Source: Bacteroidota bacterium
GTDB lineage: Bacteria > Bacteroidota > Ignavibacteria > SZUA-365
DNA: 21,453 bases
Direction: 5' to 3'
Assembly: GCA_018224345.1 (NCBI GenBank)
Contig: JAGTUW010000035.1
Location: 1 to 21,453, forward strand
The notes under the pieces are model-generated. The model worked only from the letters and a program-made list of their open reading frames with translations, had not been told where the DNA came from and did no database searches. A program made the position numbers and the translations under genes. Below are positions 1 through 6,843 of the stretch, in pieces. Positions within the stretch are counted from its first letter, which is position 1. Every line of letters begins with the position of its first letter.

Positions 1-2
1 AA

Positions 3-1010
3 ATACCCTCCATGCAACTGAAACGCTTTCTCGATTGTCCTTACGCGTTCTTTCTCCATGATATTCTGCACATCCATCCCCCCCCGCCCCTTACGGCCCT
101 ACCGGAGGAGGCCGACCACAACGCAACGGAATCACTGCCATACGAAGACAACACAGCATCGCACAGTCTTGCAGACGATGCAGACAGGGCATTCACCGGC
201 AACGGACCGCGGCTGACAGCCCTGGCCTACAAGCACGTAAGCACAATGATACGCGCCGGCTGTTTCCCGCATACAGACCTGGCACAGCATTGTCAACGTT
301 GCAGCTACCAGGCTGTCTGCATGGACACCGAAACCGTCAATCAGGAGGCCCGTACAATGCTCGCCAATCCCGACGAGCACATACTCGACACCTGGCGCGC
401 GCTGCGGGAGATACCCGGCATACACGGGGCTGCATCCACATCGGACGAGTCACCGGCCGAAAGCACAGATGCTTTACGAATAAGAGAAGCAGATACGCTG
501 ACGGAAGAACATTCGTATCGACAGAATGACGGAACACGTGACACTGCGTATGATGAGGACTATGGGAGCATGTGGCAGTGCGCAGAAGTACGCGCTGTGT
601 TCAGTGTGTTCAGAGCGTTGAGCGATCCGGAAAACCCCCTCCCGGTCGTCTCCTTTCTGCGTGGACCACTCTGTGGCGCTGATGACGCGGCATTGCTCGG
701 CTATCATCGGGCAGGCGGTCACTTTGCGTTCAATGCACGCGCGGTACCCGGAACGGACGAACGTGTCGCCAATGGCATGCAATTTCTCAAGGACAATGTG
801 CGGCTGCTGCGCTCACAACCTCCGGGAACTGTCGTGGCCACCATACTCGATCGTCTCGCCCTGCATGCGCTCGCCGTTGCCAATGCGCCGGACGGGCAAG
901 GTGCAGACGCTGTACACCTGCTCGCGGAGAGTACGTCCCGCTTTTCCCGCAGCAGCGCAACATTCGCCGAAATCGTTGAGCGCATCGAAACGCAGCTGAA
1001 GAAAAAATGA
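3..1010 (+). CDS. AddB-like nuclease Fe-S segment joined to AddA-like helicase segment; 5'-partial, possibly a decayed gene
   Basis: The frame is open to the left edge. The first ATG (12) lies inside a conserved motif, so it is not the start. Numbering from that Met, residues 1-14 (LKRFLDCPYAFF) match the start of the RecB/AddB-type PD-(D/E)XK nuclease domain, and Cys94, Cys97 and Cys103 form the C-x2-C-x5-C half of the AddB iron-sulphur cluster, with Cys9 as the fourth ligand. In AddB these parts are about 300 residues apart and enclose the catalytic D, E and K; here only 85 residues lie between them, mostly acidic linker, and no catalytic motif is visible. After a second acidic linker (about 140-188), residues 190-328 resemble the central part of an AddA/UvrD helicase (FRALSDPENPLPVVSFLRGPL, then a segment like the one before helicase motif V). 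No Walker A or motif V-VI is present. Either a fused relic of addAB or a divergent non-catalytic protein. Family resemblance is recognised by eye only. Confidence 0.6.
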   Translation: MPSMQLKRFLDCPYAFFLHDILHIHPPPPLTALPEEADHNATESLPYEDNTASHSLADDADRAFTGNGPRLTALAYKHVSTMIRAGCFPHTDLAQHCQRCSYQAVCMDTETVNQEARTMLANPDEHILDTWRALREIPGIHGAASTSDESPAESTDALRIREADTLTEEHSYRQNDGTRDTAYDEDYGSMWQCAEVRAVFSVFRALSDPENPLPVVSFLRGPLCGADDAALLGYHRAGGHFAFNARAVPGTDERVANGMQFLKDNVRLLRSQPPGTVVATILDRLALHALAVANAPDGQGADAVHLLAESTSRFSRSSATFAEIVERIETQLKKK

Positions 1011-1234
1011 ATACCCCCCCCGGAAATGAGGGAGTTGACGACAGATCCTCACAACCCATCGAGCACACCACAGAACGGAAGACGCAGCAGCTATCGCTTG
1101 ATGAAACGGAACGTGCGAATTTCCCCGGTACCATGCAGGACTGCATGATACTGCCCATTGGCAAGTCCGGAAACATCCAGCGGCGGATCAGAAACTGGGT
1201 TCAGCATCGCTCCCGAATTCCAGCAGGTCGCTGA
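1007..1234 (+). CDS. small ORF overlapping the previous stop, doubtful
   Basis: A 75-codon frame whose ATG overlaps the TGA of the upstream frame (ATGA), as in translationally coupled genes. The product is hydrophilic, has no recognisable domain and runs 47 bases into the 3' end of the convergent lipoprotein gene. It could be a decayed remainder of the addA-like gene, though no helicase motif can be read in it. A small hairpin (CATGCA/TGCATG, 1132-1147) lies inside it. Probably not a functional gene; kept because the ATGA overlap is the only start signal in this gap. Confidence 0.2.
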   Translation: MNTPPGNEGVDDRSSQPIEHTTERKTQQLSLDETERANFPGTMQDCMILPIGKSGNIQRRIRNWVQHRSRIPAGR

Positions 1235-1886
1235 CGGTATCGTTGTCCTTTGAAACCGAACGCACAACACCGTTGAGCGGGACTTCCGGATGCAGCCAGA
1301 CGTCGGATTCATAATCGCCAAAGAACGTTTCCACCTTGGACGTCACCTTGGTACAGCCATCAAACGTGCCACCGGGGACACGGACCGACCCTGTCGTCTG
1401 TCCCGCATCGAATCTCATCACAAGACCGGTGAGCGACTTCTTGTAGGTCCCTTTCACCAGTGAAAGAGTCATACCGTCGATGGTCTGTACCTGACCGTCA
1501 TCCTGCTGCATTTTTACCCAGAGAATGTCCATATCATCGATATCAAAGCTTTCATAGACTTTCTCAAGTCCGCGCACTGCCATTTGCGTTGTGGATTCTC
1601 CGTAAGCGGAGATGTTCTTCGTTTCCATAATCCACGCATCGCCGTCCTTTCCGACCAGAGCCGTCCGGTACACCGAACGATCGTCTCCGTCAGTGATACC
1701 ATACACCACATACTGGCCTACCTTGTAGGTCATGGGCCTCTGGAATGCCGAGGTTGCATTATAGGATGTCGAAGAAGTTTTGCCGAACCATTCGACTACA
1801 CGCTGCTGCGTGACGGGGTTGATCGACGCCCCGCAGCCGACGAGAATCATGAGTGTCAGTGCCGCTGCGATTACACGAATCTGCAT
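1188..1886 (-). CDS. putative lipoprotein, unknown function
   Basis: A 232-residue protein. The start at 1886 is chosen because ACAGGAGG sits 4-5 bases upstream and the product then opens with a textbook lipoprotein signal: basic MQIR, hydrophobic VIAAALTLMI, lipobox LVGC with Cys18 as the lipidated residue. A longer frame to 2018 has no ribosome site and would bury the signal. The mature part is soluble and beta-rich, with repeated short stretches typical of periplasmic or outer-membrane lipoproteins; no named domain is recognised. It lies 136 bases downstream of metK on the same strand, so it may be co-transcribed, but the gap is long enough for its own promoter and a weak metK terminator. 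Nothing links it functionally to methionine metabolism. Confidence 0.85.
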   Translation of the reverse strand: MQIRVIAAALTLMILVGCGASINPVTQQRVVEWFGKTSSTSYNATSAFQRPMTYKVGQYVVYGITDGDDRSVYRTALVGKDGDAWIMETKNISAYGESTTQMAVRGLEKVYESFDIDDMDILWVKMQQDDGQVQTIDGMTLSLVKGTYKKSLTGLVMRFDAGQTTGSVRVPGGTFDGCTKVTSKVETFFGDYESDVWLHPEVPLNGVVRSVSKDNDTVSDLLEFGSDAEPSF

Positions 1887-2000
1887 TATACCTCCTGTAT
1901 ATTTTTCGAAAAACACGGTGGAACAGACTGTGCTCCGAATCCGCATTTCTTGTGATGTGAACAGAGTACACAATCTGCAAACTGTCAGGAAAATATGCAA

Positions 2001-2016
2001 GCGGACCCGGATCCGC
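2001..2016 (-). terminator. weak hairpin behind metK
   Basis: Read on the minus strand just after the metK stop, GCGGA and TCCGC pair around a 6-base loop and are followed by TTGCATATTTTCC. The stem is only 5 bp and the T tract is interrupted, so at most a weak terminator between metK and the lipoprotein gene. Confidence 0.3.
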
Positions 2017-2022
2017 ATTCAT

Positions 2023-3126
2023 TCAGCATTCCCACGGGAGGTCGGGGCGGCCGAAGTGTCCGTAGTTGCTGCTGAAACGATACATGGGACGAAGCAGATC
2101 GAGTTGCTCGATGATGGCTCGGGGACGGAAATCAAATGTAGCCGCGAATTCTCCTGCCCGTATCGCATCACCGGTACCGAAGGTGTTGACATGCACGGAC
2201 ATCGGTCTGGCCAGCCCGATGGCATAGGCCACCTGCAGCTCGGCGCGACGTGCGAGCCCTTCGCTGACGATACGCCGTGCGACCCAGCGGCAGAAATAGG
2301 CCGCGCTGCGATCAACTTTTGATGGGTCCTTTCCGCTGAAAGCCCCACCACCGTGCCGGGCCTTACCCCCGTAGGTGTCGACGATGATTTTGCGACCGGT
2401 CAACCCGCAGTCCGCCGAGGGACCGCCTTGTGTGAAACTTCCGGAGGGATTGACGATAAGCTCTATGTCGTCGGAATACCAGGGACCGAGCACTTCCGCC
2501 AGCAATGTGTTTTCCACGAAATCATGAATAGCCAGCTGCGTCACCGGTGCCCGGTGCTGCGTGGACAGCAATACGGCGGTTACCTCGACCGGACGCTCAT
2601 CTTCATACCGCACGGAAACCTGCGTCTTCGAATCCGGCAACAGCCAGTCAACACCGGATTTCCTGTGACGGGCCAGCGTCGCAGCCAGACGATGCGCAAG
2701 CAGTATGGGTAACGGCATCAGTTCCGGTGTTTCATCGGTGGCATACCCGAACATGATGCCCTGATCGCCGGCCCCCTGTTCCATGCTTCCCTCCTTACGG
2801 TTACTGACCGCAGTGTCAATTTCTCTTGTCTGTTTCGAAAGCATTTCGAGCACCTGCAACGTCGATGCCGCGAAGGGCTGAGTCTCATCGGTGTATCCGA
2901 TTTCTCTGACGGCCTCGCGCACCACGGAGACATGATCGACCTCGGCATGGGAAGTGATCTCACCAGCGAGGACGACGGTGTTGTCCTTTGCCAGTGTCTC
3001 GCAGGCTACACGCGCATGTTCATCCTGAGCGAGATGCGCATCGAGTATGGAATCCGAGATGAAATCGCAGACTTTATCCGGGTGTCCCTCACTGACGGAT
3101 TCGGAAGTGAAAACATAGGTGGACAT
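2023..3126 (-). CDS. metK: S-adenosylmethionine synthetase (methionine adenosyltransferase)
   Basis: Makes S-adenosylmethionine from ATP and methionine in the cytoplasm. The 367-residue product is slightly shorter than E. coli MetK (about 384) and collinear with it. Visible signatures: N-terminal FTSESVSEGHPDKVCD with the catalytic-site His15 and Asp17; the family signature GAGDQGIMFGYA at 118-129; the phosphate-binding GGGAFSGKDPSKVDRSAAY at 259-277; and the three-fold pseudo-repeat layout. The start has GAAAGGAG about 7 bases upstream. The leader carries a strong terminator-like hairpin (3154-3173), suggesting attenuation. The lipoprotein gene follows on the same strand. No recycling or methionine-cycle genes are adjacent. 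Confidence 0.98.
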   Translation of the reverse strand: MSTYVFTSESVSEGHPDKVCDFISDSILDAHLAQDEHARVACETLAKDNTVVLAGEITSHAEVDHVSVVREAVREIGYTDETQPFAASTLQVLEMLSKQTREIDTAVSNRKEGSMEQGAGDQGIMFGYATDETPELMPLPILLAHRLAATLARHRKSGVDWLLPDSKTQVSVRYEDERPVEVTAVLLSTQHRAPVTQLAIHDFVENTLLAEVLGPWYSDDIELIVNPSGSFTQGGPSADCGLTGRKIIVDTYGGKARHGGGAFSGKDPSKVDRSAAYFCRWVARRIVSEGLARRAELQVAYAIGLARPMSVHVNTFGTGDAIRAGEFAATFDFRPRAIIEQLDLLRPMYRFSSNYGHFGRPDLPWEC

Positions 3127-3139
3127 TCTGAACTCCTTT

Positions 3140-3173
3140 CAAAAAACATGAAACCCTCGCCGATCGGCGAGGG
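3140..3173 (-). promoter_or_regulatory. terminator-like hairpin in the metK leader (candidate attenuator)
   Basis: Positions 3154-3173 are a perfect 20-bp palindrome. In RNA on the minus strand it gives an 8-bp GC-rich stem (CCCTCGCC/GGCGAGGG) with a GATC loop, followed by TTTCATGTTTTTTG and directly by the metK Shine-Dalgarno GAAAGGAG (3133-3140). There is no minus-strand gene upstream for it to terminate, so it belongs to the metK leader. I do not recognise a known SAM riboswitch aptamer beside it. Confidence 0.6.
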
Positions 3174-3197
3174 CATTCACACTCTTTGCACGATGGC

Positions 3198-3226
3198 GAT
3201 TTAGCGATTCTTTTACGTCGTTGCAA
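3198..3226 (-). promoter_or_regulatory. possible metK promoter
   Basis: On the minus strand TTGCAA (3226-3221), a 17-base spacer and TAAATC (3203-3198) give a passable -35 and a weak -10. A transcript from here would have a leader of about 65 bases containing the hairpin. Confidence 0.3.
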
Positions 3227-3499
3227 GCTGCCGCAAATCACGACGTGGTGTAACATACGGACTGGGAACGAAAAATGAAACAGGGCCGCTCTTCTGGCTT
3301 CCGCGAACAGAGAACATACAGGCCGCAACGCAGCATCGCTGCGGAAGCAGCCCCTGTCCACAACTACCAGCTGGAAGCAGTGCATGCGGACCCGGGCCCG
3401 GACGGCCGGCTTCCCGAATGTTGCATTGTGCAGCGTCTTGAACAGTAGTCAGGAATATCCCATTTTTCGCATGATGCACACAAGTCCAAGGAGACTGTC
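3227..3499. other. divergent intergenic region with competing hairpins
   Basis: No gene is supported in the gap between metK and the divergent secreted-protein gene; short frames in it lack ribosome sites. The sequence is rich in inverted repeats: GCTTCCGC (3297-3304) with GCGGAAGC (3341-3348); an overlapping CGCAGC/GCTGCG hairpin (3329-3343) that uses some of the same bases; ACAGG (3318-3322) with CCTGT (3353-3357); and a GC-only palindrome CCGGGCCCGG near 3391-3401. This could be a structured leader of either divergent gene or a small RNA. Confidence 0.4.
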
Positions 3500-4453
3500 A
3501 TGATCGTACGTTATACTGCATTGATCCTTCTCTTCACAGTCACAGTCTGTGCGCAGGATGAAGAGAAGGTCCTGTATTTCGAGCCGTCCGATACAACTGC
3601 TGCATTACAGGGCTTCACACCGCTGCGACTCTTTCCCCTGCCAACGGATATTGAATGGGAGGGAGCGGGTGACAACGGCCGCGGGGTGTTCGCCCTGCAT
3701 GCCTGGGCAGTACCGGGGACCGGGCCGACCACGGATCGCGCGAACGAAGCCGTCCTGCTGGGATGGAATCCGATGAGCCGTCTGCAACCCGGACAGCCGG
3801 GCTTCTGGTGGCAATTCGAATGGAGTTACGGACAGGGACGCACTTCACTGTTCGAACTTAATCTCGATGTCCACGACAGTCTCCTGCTGGGTCGTCGCCC
3901 GGGACTGCGTCGCATCAGCTACAAAATAAACCGTCAGACAGGGGCAGGAGTCTCCGCCGATTTCGCTTTCCAGAATTTCAGCATTGTCGAGGGGGATGTC
4001 AGTGCAGGCGACGCCCTGCCACAAAACTATCTGCATATTTCCACGCGTTCGGATCGTATGCGCACAGCTCTACGGACAGAGTTCAAAAAAATCGTACAGC
4101 ATGCGGTGATGAAAAATGTCTCCGCAGACGATCGCATGATACTCCCGCTCGAACGCGGCAACATGTTCGCAACGCGTCTGATCCCATTATACGGCGCCGT
4201 TGCCGACAGCACCGATATCGTACTCAACAGCATGGAACCCGGAACGCGTTACACGATCAAAATCCGCAATGAACGCGAATATCCCGTCCGTCTGACCTGG
4301 AACCCTACGCATGGCCGCACCCTGTTCTGGGATCAGCAACGTCCTCTGCCCGACAGTCTCAGGGACGGCGAAACACTCATCGTCGAAATCATTACCGACG
4401 ACGATCTCCATGCCTTCGGCTGCGTTCATGGTGTGTTCCGTGAAACGTATTGA
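3500..4453 (+). CDS. secreted protein of unknown function
   Basis: A 317-residue protein with an AGGAG ribosome site 8-9 bases before the ATG. The first 19 residues (MIVRYTALILLFTVTVCAQ) are a signal peptide; cleavage after VCA fits signal peptidase I better than a lipobox, because the residue before Cys is Val. The mature part has many Trp/Phe/Tyr residues (GFWWQFEWSYGQGR near 100) and reads like a beta-rich periplasmic or exported protein. No T9SS sorting domain and no transmembrane segment. I recognise no family. It stands alone between the divergent metK and the convergent DUF1858/DUF2249 gene. Confidence 0.85.
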   Translation: MIVRYTALILLFTVTVCAQDEEKVLYFEPSDTTAALQGFTPLRLFPLPTDIEWEGAGDNGRGVFALHAWAVPGTGPTTDRANEAVLLGWNPMSRLQPGQPGFWWQFEWSYGQGRTSLFELNLDVHDSLLLGRRPGLRRISYKINRQTGAGVSADFAFQNFSIVEGDVSAGDALPQNYLHISTRSDRMRTALRTEFKKIVQHAVMKNVSADDRMILPLERGNMFATRLIPLYGAVADSTDIVLNSMEPGTRYTIKIRNEREYPVRLTWNPTHGRTLFWDQQRPLPDSLRDGETLIVEIITDDDLHAFGCVHGVFRETY

Positions 4454-4612
4454 CCTGACGCATACCTGGAGAATACAGCACCTCAATGACTGCAGAAGTC
4501 GTCTGTCGTAGCGGCGTGAAGCATCACTTCCGAGTGCAGGTCATGTCACCATCGTCACTACAGGAGGGACGTGAGCTATCCGTCCATTTGCATCTTGTCT
4601 CTCTACCGGATT

Positions 4613-5245
4613 TCAGCTTTTACGAATCCACAGCGACCAGCCTCCGTCTGACTCCTCAGCCCACACCGCGTGCTTCTGCGCACGGAGGGCATCGACCATG
4701 GGAGCGGGATAGAAAGGTGCATTCATATAGAGGACTTCACCGGCAAGTATTTGCTGCAAGCCGGTAATGATGGCGCTCAGCGGATTGGATCCTTTATCCA
4801 GGAGAGCAGCGGCGTCGACACGTTTAACGATGTCGCTTTCTCTCGCCCAATCAGGACGCGCTTCGCGTACTTCGGGAGGCTCGTGACCCGCGGGTGGCGG
4901 ATCGCCCGCAGCGATGCGCGCATGGGACTGTCCGGGCAAGCTCGCTGTCTCAGCCTCCTGCTGCTGTGTCGTGGAGATCGGCACATACATACGGGGTGCG
5001 ACGGGTGCCTCGTACGGTGGCTGACCGACGGCCTCGCGCAACCTTCCGACCACATCCGACACCGGAAGGTCACCGGTCATCGCCGCCTGCCGCAGTGTCG
5101 CGACGCGTGCTATGGTGCGACGCAGCAACGGGGTTTTCAGCTTGCGGAAAGCGGGGGCCATGTCGATGAGCACATCCTCGAGCTGCGGATGCGCCTCCAG
5201 CAGTTCAGCGACTTTCGTCTGCGGGGTAATTTCCAATGTATTCAT
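4613..5245 (-). CDS. DUF1858 and DUF2249 domain protein
   Basis: A 210-residue cytoplasmic protein. The start at 5245 is preferred over 5266 because AAAGGAGAATAAA precedes it; that site lies inside the end of the upstream gene, whose stop is one base away, indicating translational coupling. Residues about 3-72 (TPQTKVAELLEAHPQLEDVLIDMAP onward) are a DUF1858 domain, the ScdA N-terminal type found with hemerythrin-like iron-repair proteins. A Pro- and acid-rich linker (about 80-150) follows. Residues about 155-210 (IITGLQQILAGEVLYMNAPF, ending DGGWSLWIRKS) match DUF2249, a small domain often encoded beside respiratory and nitrogen-oxide genes. With the DUF438/hemerythrin partner this suggests a role in metal-centre repair or nitric-oxide or anaerobic stress; the substrate is unknown. 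Confidence 0.88.
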   Translation of the reverse strand: MNTLEITPQTKVAELLEAHPQLEDVLIDMAPAFRKLKTPLLRRTIARVATLRQAAMTGDLPVSDVVGRLREAVGQPPYEAPVAPRMYVPISTTQQQEAETASLPGQSHARIAAGDPPPAGHEPPEVREARPDWARESDIVKRVDAAALLDKGSNPLSAIITGLQQILAGEVLYMNAPFYPAPMVDALRAQKHAVWAEESDGGWSLWIRKS

Positions 5246-5246
5246 T

Positions 5247-6485
5247 TTATTCTCCTTTTTTCTCATATGACAGCAGACGCTGTTCTCCTTCGAGGGCGCG
5301 TTTTTCCGTCAGTTCCTGTGACACTTCCAGCGTACCGAGGTATTTCCCTTCGGGGTCGCGTACGGCGAAGTATTCTATATGGATAAATTTGCCGTGCAAT
5401 TGAATCCAGAACGGTGCATGGTCTTCGCGTCCGCTGCGAAAATCATCCACAATACGGTCGACGATGTTGACACTCGACGGTGGATGGCAGAGCCGGACAT
5501 CGCGCCCGAGTATGGTGCGGTTCCGGTCGAATATTCGTTCCGCACCCTGGGAGAAGTATTTCACCTTGTCATTGGCATCGACAAAAGTAAGATCGAAGGG
5601 CACGGTATTGAGAATGGCCGTCAGTTCTGCAGGATTGAGTGAGCCGCTCGGCATACGCACCGCATTGCCCTCGACTTCGGACGGCGGCGGTGCCTCGATA
5701 TTGTTGGGTTTCCATTCGACTTGCGGATCGTAGAGACAGAACCCGATATCCGGCGTCTGCCGGTGTATCTCATACCATTCCAGATCTGTGAGCGTATCCA
5801 TACACATGGGGAAAAGGATCTGTTCTTCTTTCATGATCATGTCGTCGACCGCACGAGCGGCCGGGATCATCAGCATGGAGGCGACGACATCCAGTTCCTC
5901 GGGAGTTGCTTCTCCCGCGGCTTCGAGCGCCTCGCGGGCTCCCTTGAGCACATCGCGGATTTCATCGTGCTTGCCCCACATCACTGTGGGCGGCCCGGTA
6001 ATGCCGCGCTGTTCGAGGTAGGGAAAGAGCAGATTTTCTTTGCGCCGGAAATGCTTGTCGATATCCCACAGCGCATTGAAATGCGCACGCAACAGCAGAA
6101 TGCGTTCGGGAAGCTCCTCCGCCGAAAGTTGATCAAGTCCTGCGGCGTCGTTCATGACCTTGCGCGTCAACTCCGCCAGCATTTCGTTTTCCTTCGTGAA
6201 GGTGTCCACCGGATGTCCGGGAGGAACGAGCTTCGCCATGCCATGATCGATATGTCCGTCGAGCATGGCGCTGTGAATATCACAGAATTCCTGGATTTCT
6301 TCCTGCGATATCCCTTCGTTTATCAATTCCTGTTCCACTTCCACTACCTCGCCGTACGGGAAGCCGCTGAGCACTTCCTCGAGTCTCGTACGGACTTCTT
6401 CGGGACTGCTCCCACCGTGCAATTCCCGAATCAACTGCTTGAGCAACCGCTTTCTGTTTTCCGAGTTGTTTATGAGTTCGCTCAT
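5247..6485 (-). CDS. DUF438 / hemerythrin HHE / PAS protein (COG2461 type)
   Basis: A 412-residue soluble sensor-like protein. The start at 6485 is preferred over 6710 because AGGATCAGGT precedes it and the extra upstream residues do not fit the family. Domains: DUF438 (about 8-80); hemerythrin-like HHE helical bundle (about 90-235), with probable di-iron ligands His91, His146, Glu150, His173 and Glu221; PAS (about 285-405) with the family hallmarks CHPPSSVNIVDRIVDDF and HIEYFAVRDPEGKYLGTLEVSQ. Such proteins are thought to sense or handle oxygen or nitric oxide through the di-iron site. The gene is first in a two-gene operon, and a good sigma-70-like promoter lies about 50 bases upstream. It lacks any kinase or output domain, so the PAS probably binds a partner or cofactor. 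Confidence 0.95.
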   Translation of the reverse strand: MSELINNSENRKRLLKQLIRELHGGSSPEEVRTRLEEVLSGFPYGEVVEVEQELINEGISQEEIQEFCDIHSAMLDGHIDHGMAKLVPPGHPVDTFTKENEMLAELTRKVMNDAAGLDQLSAEELPERILLLRAHFNALWDIDKHFRRKENLLFPYLEQRGITGPPTVMWGKHDEIRDVLKGAREALEAAGEATPEELDVVASMLMIPAARAVDDMIMKEEQILFPMCMDTLTDLEWYEIHRQTPDIGFCLYDPQVEWKPNNIEAPPPSEVEGNAVRMPSGSLNPAELTAILNTVPFDLTFVDANDKVKYFSQGAERIFDRNRTILGRDVRLCHPPSSVNIVDRIVDDFRSGREDHAPFWIQLHGKFIHIEYFAVRDPEGKYLGTLEVSQELTEKRALEGEQRLLSYEKKGE

Positions 6486-6537
6486 ACCTGATCCTGACTG
6501 TCGTGAATGATTATCTGGACTAAGTCTACCGAAAGAC

Positions 6538-6566
6538 AATATAGACCACTTTGTCGATGTTTGCAA
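6538..6566 (-). promoter_or_regulatory. sigma-70-like promoter of the DUF438 operon
   Basis: On the minus strand TTGCAA (6566-6561), exactly 17 bases, then TATATT (6543-6538). Predicted start near 6531, giving a leader of about 46 bases. The -35 sits in an 8-bp palindrome TTTGCAAA (6560-6567) that could also be an operator. Confidence 0.6.
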
Positions 6567-6677
6567 ATGCCTGCCTCCCGATTCCTTCACGTGGGGTAAC
6601 CGATGGACCGGCGTGTGGAAAGTCCCTGACGGAAAGAAGGTGAGTATTTTCTGATGAATATTTTTTTGTACAATCTC

Positions 6678-6706
6678 TTGACACAACACCATTATTAGGA
6701 TATATT
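6678..6706 (+). promoter_or_regulatory. strong sigma-70-like promoter of the 6844 gene
   Basis: TTGACA (6678-6683), a 17-base spacer and TATATT (6701-6706): a perfect -35 and a five-of-six -10. The predicted leader is about 130 bases and holds two small hairpins, GTGGT/ACCAC and AGGCA/TGCCT (the latter followed by TTT), before the ribosome site AGGAGG. The rest of the 6486-6843 gap holds no supportable gene. Confidence 0.7.
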
Positions 6707-6843
6707 GCATCCATTATAAGTCGCTATATCGTTGTCATCCTCGCTCTGCTTCCTGTGTCATCACCGCAGGTGGTAACACCACAGTCAGAGCCCAAAAACA
6801 GGCATCTTGCCTTTTCCACGTTCAACTCTCATCAGGAGGTTTC

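Noticed and set aside
3227..3440. Cobalamin riboswitch, suggested by CGGGAAGCCGGCCG on the minus strand
   Set aside because: The B12 box and the required order of conserved elements are not found.
4486..4767. 93-codon plus-strand frame after the 3500 gene
   Set aside because: No Shine-Dalgarno at proper distance, no domain, and more than half lies antisense to the DUF2249 coding region.
5721..6491. 256-codon open frame antisense to the DUF438/hemerythrin gene
   Set aside because: The sense strand encodes a complete, well-recognised protein; the antisense product has no family features.
6600..6714. Extension of the DUF438 gene to an upstream ATG at 6710
   Set aside because: The added residues do not fit the family, a ribosome site precedes 6485, and the extension would run over the operon promoter.
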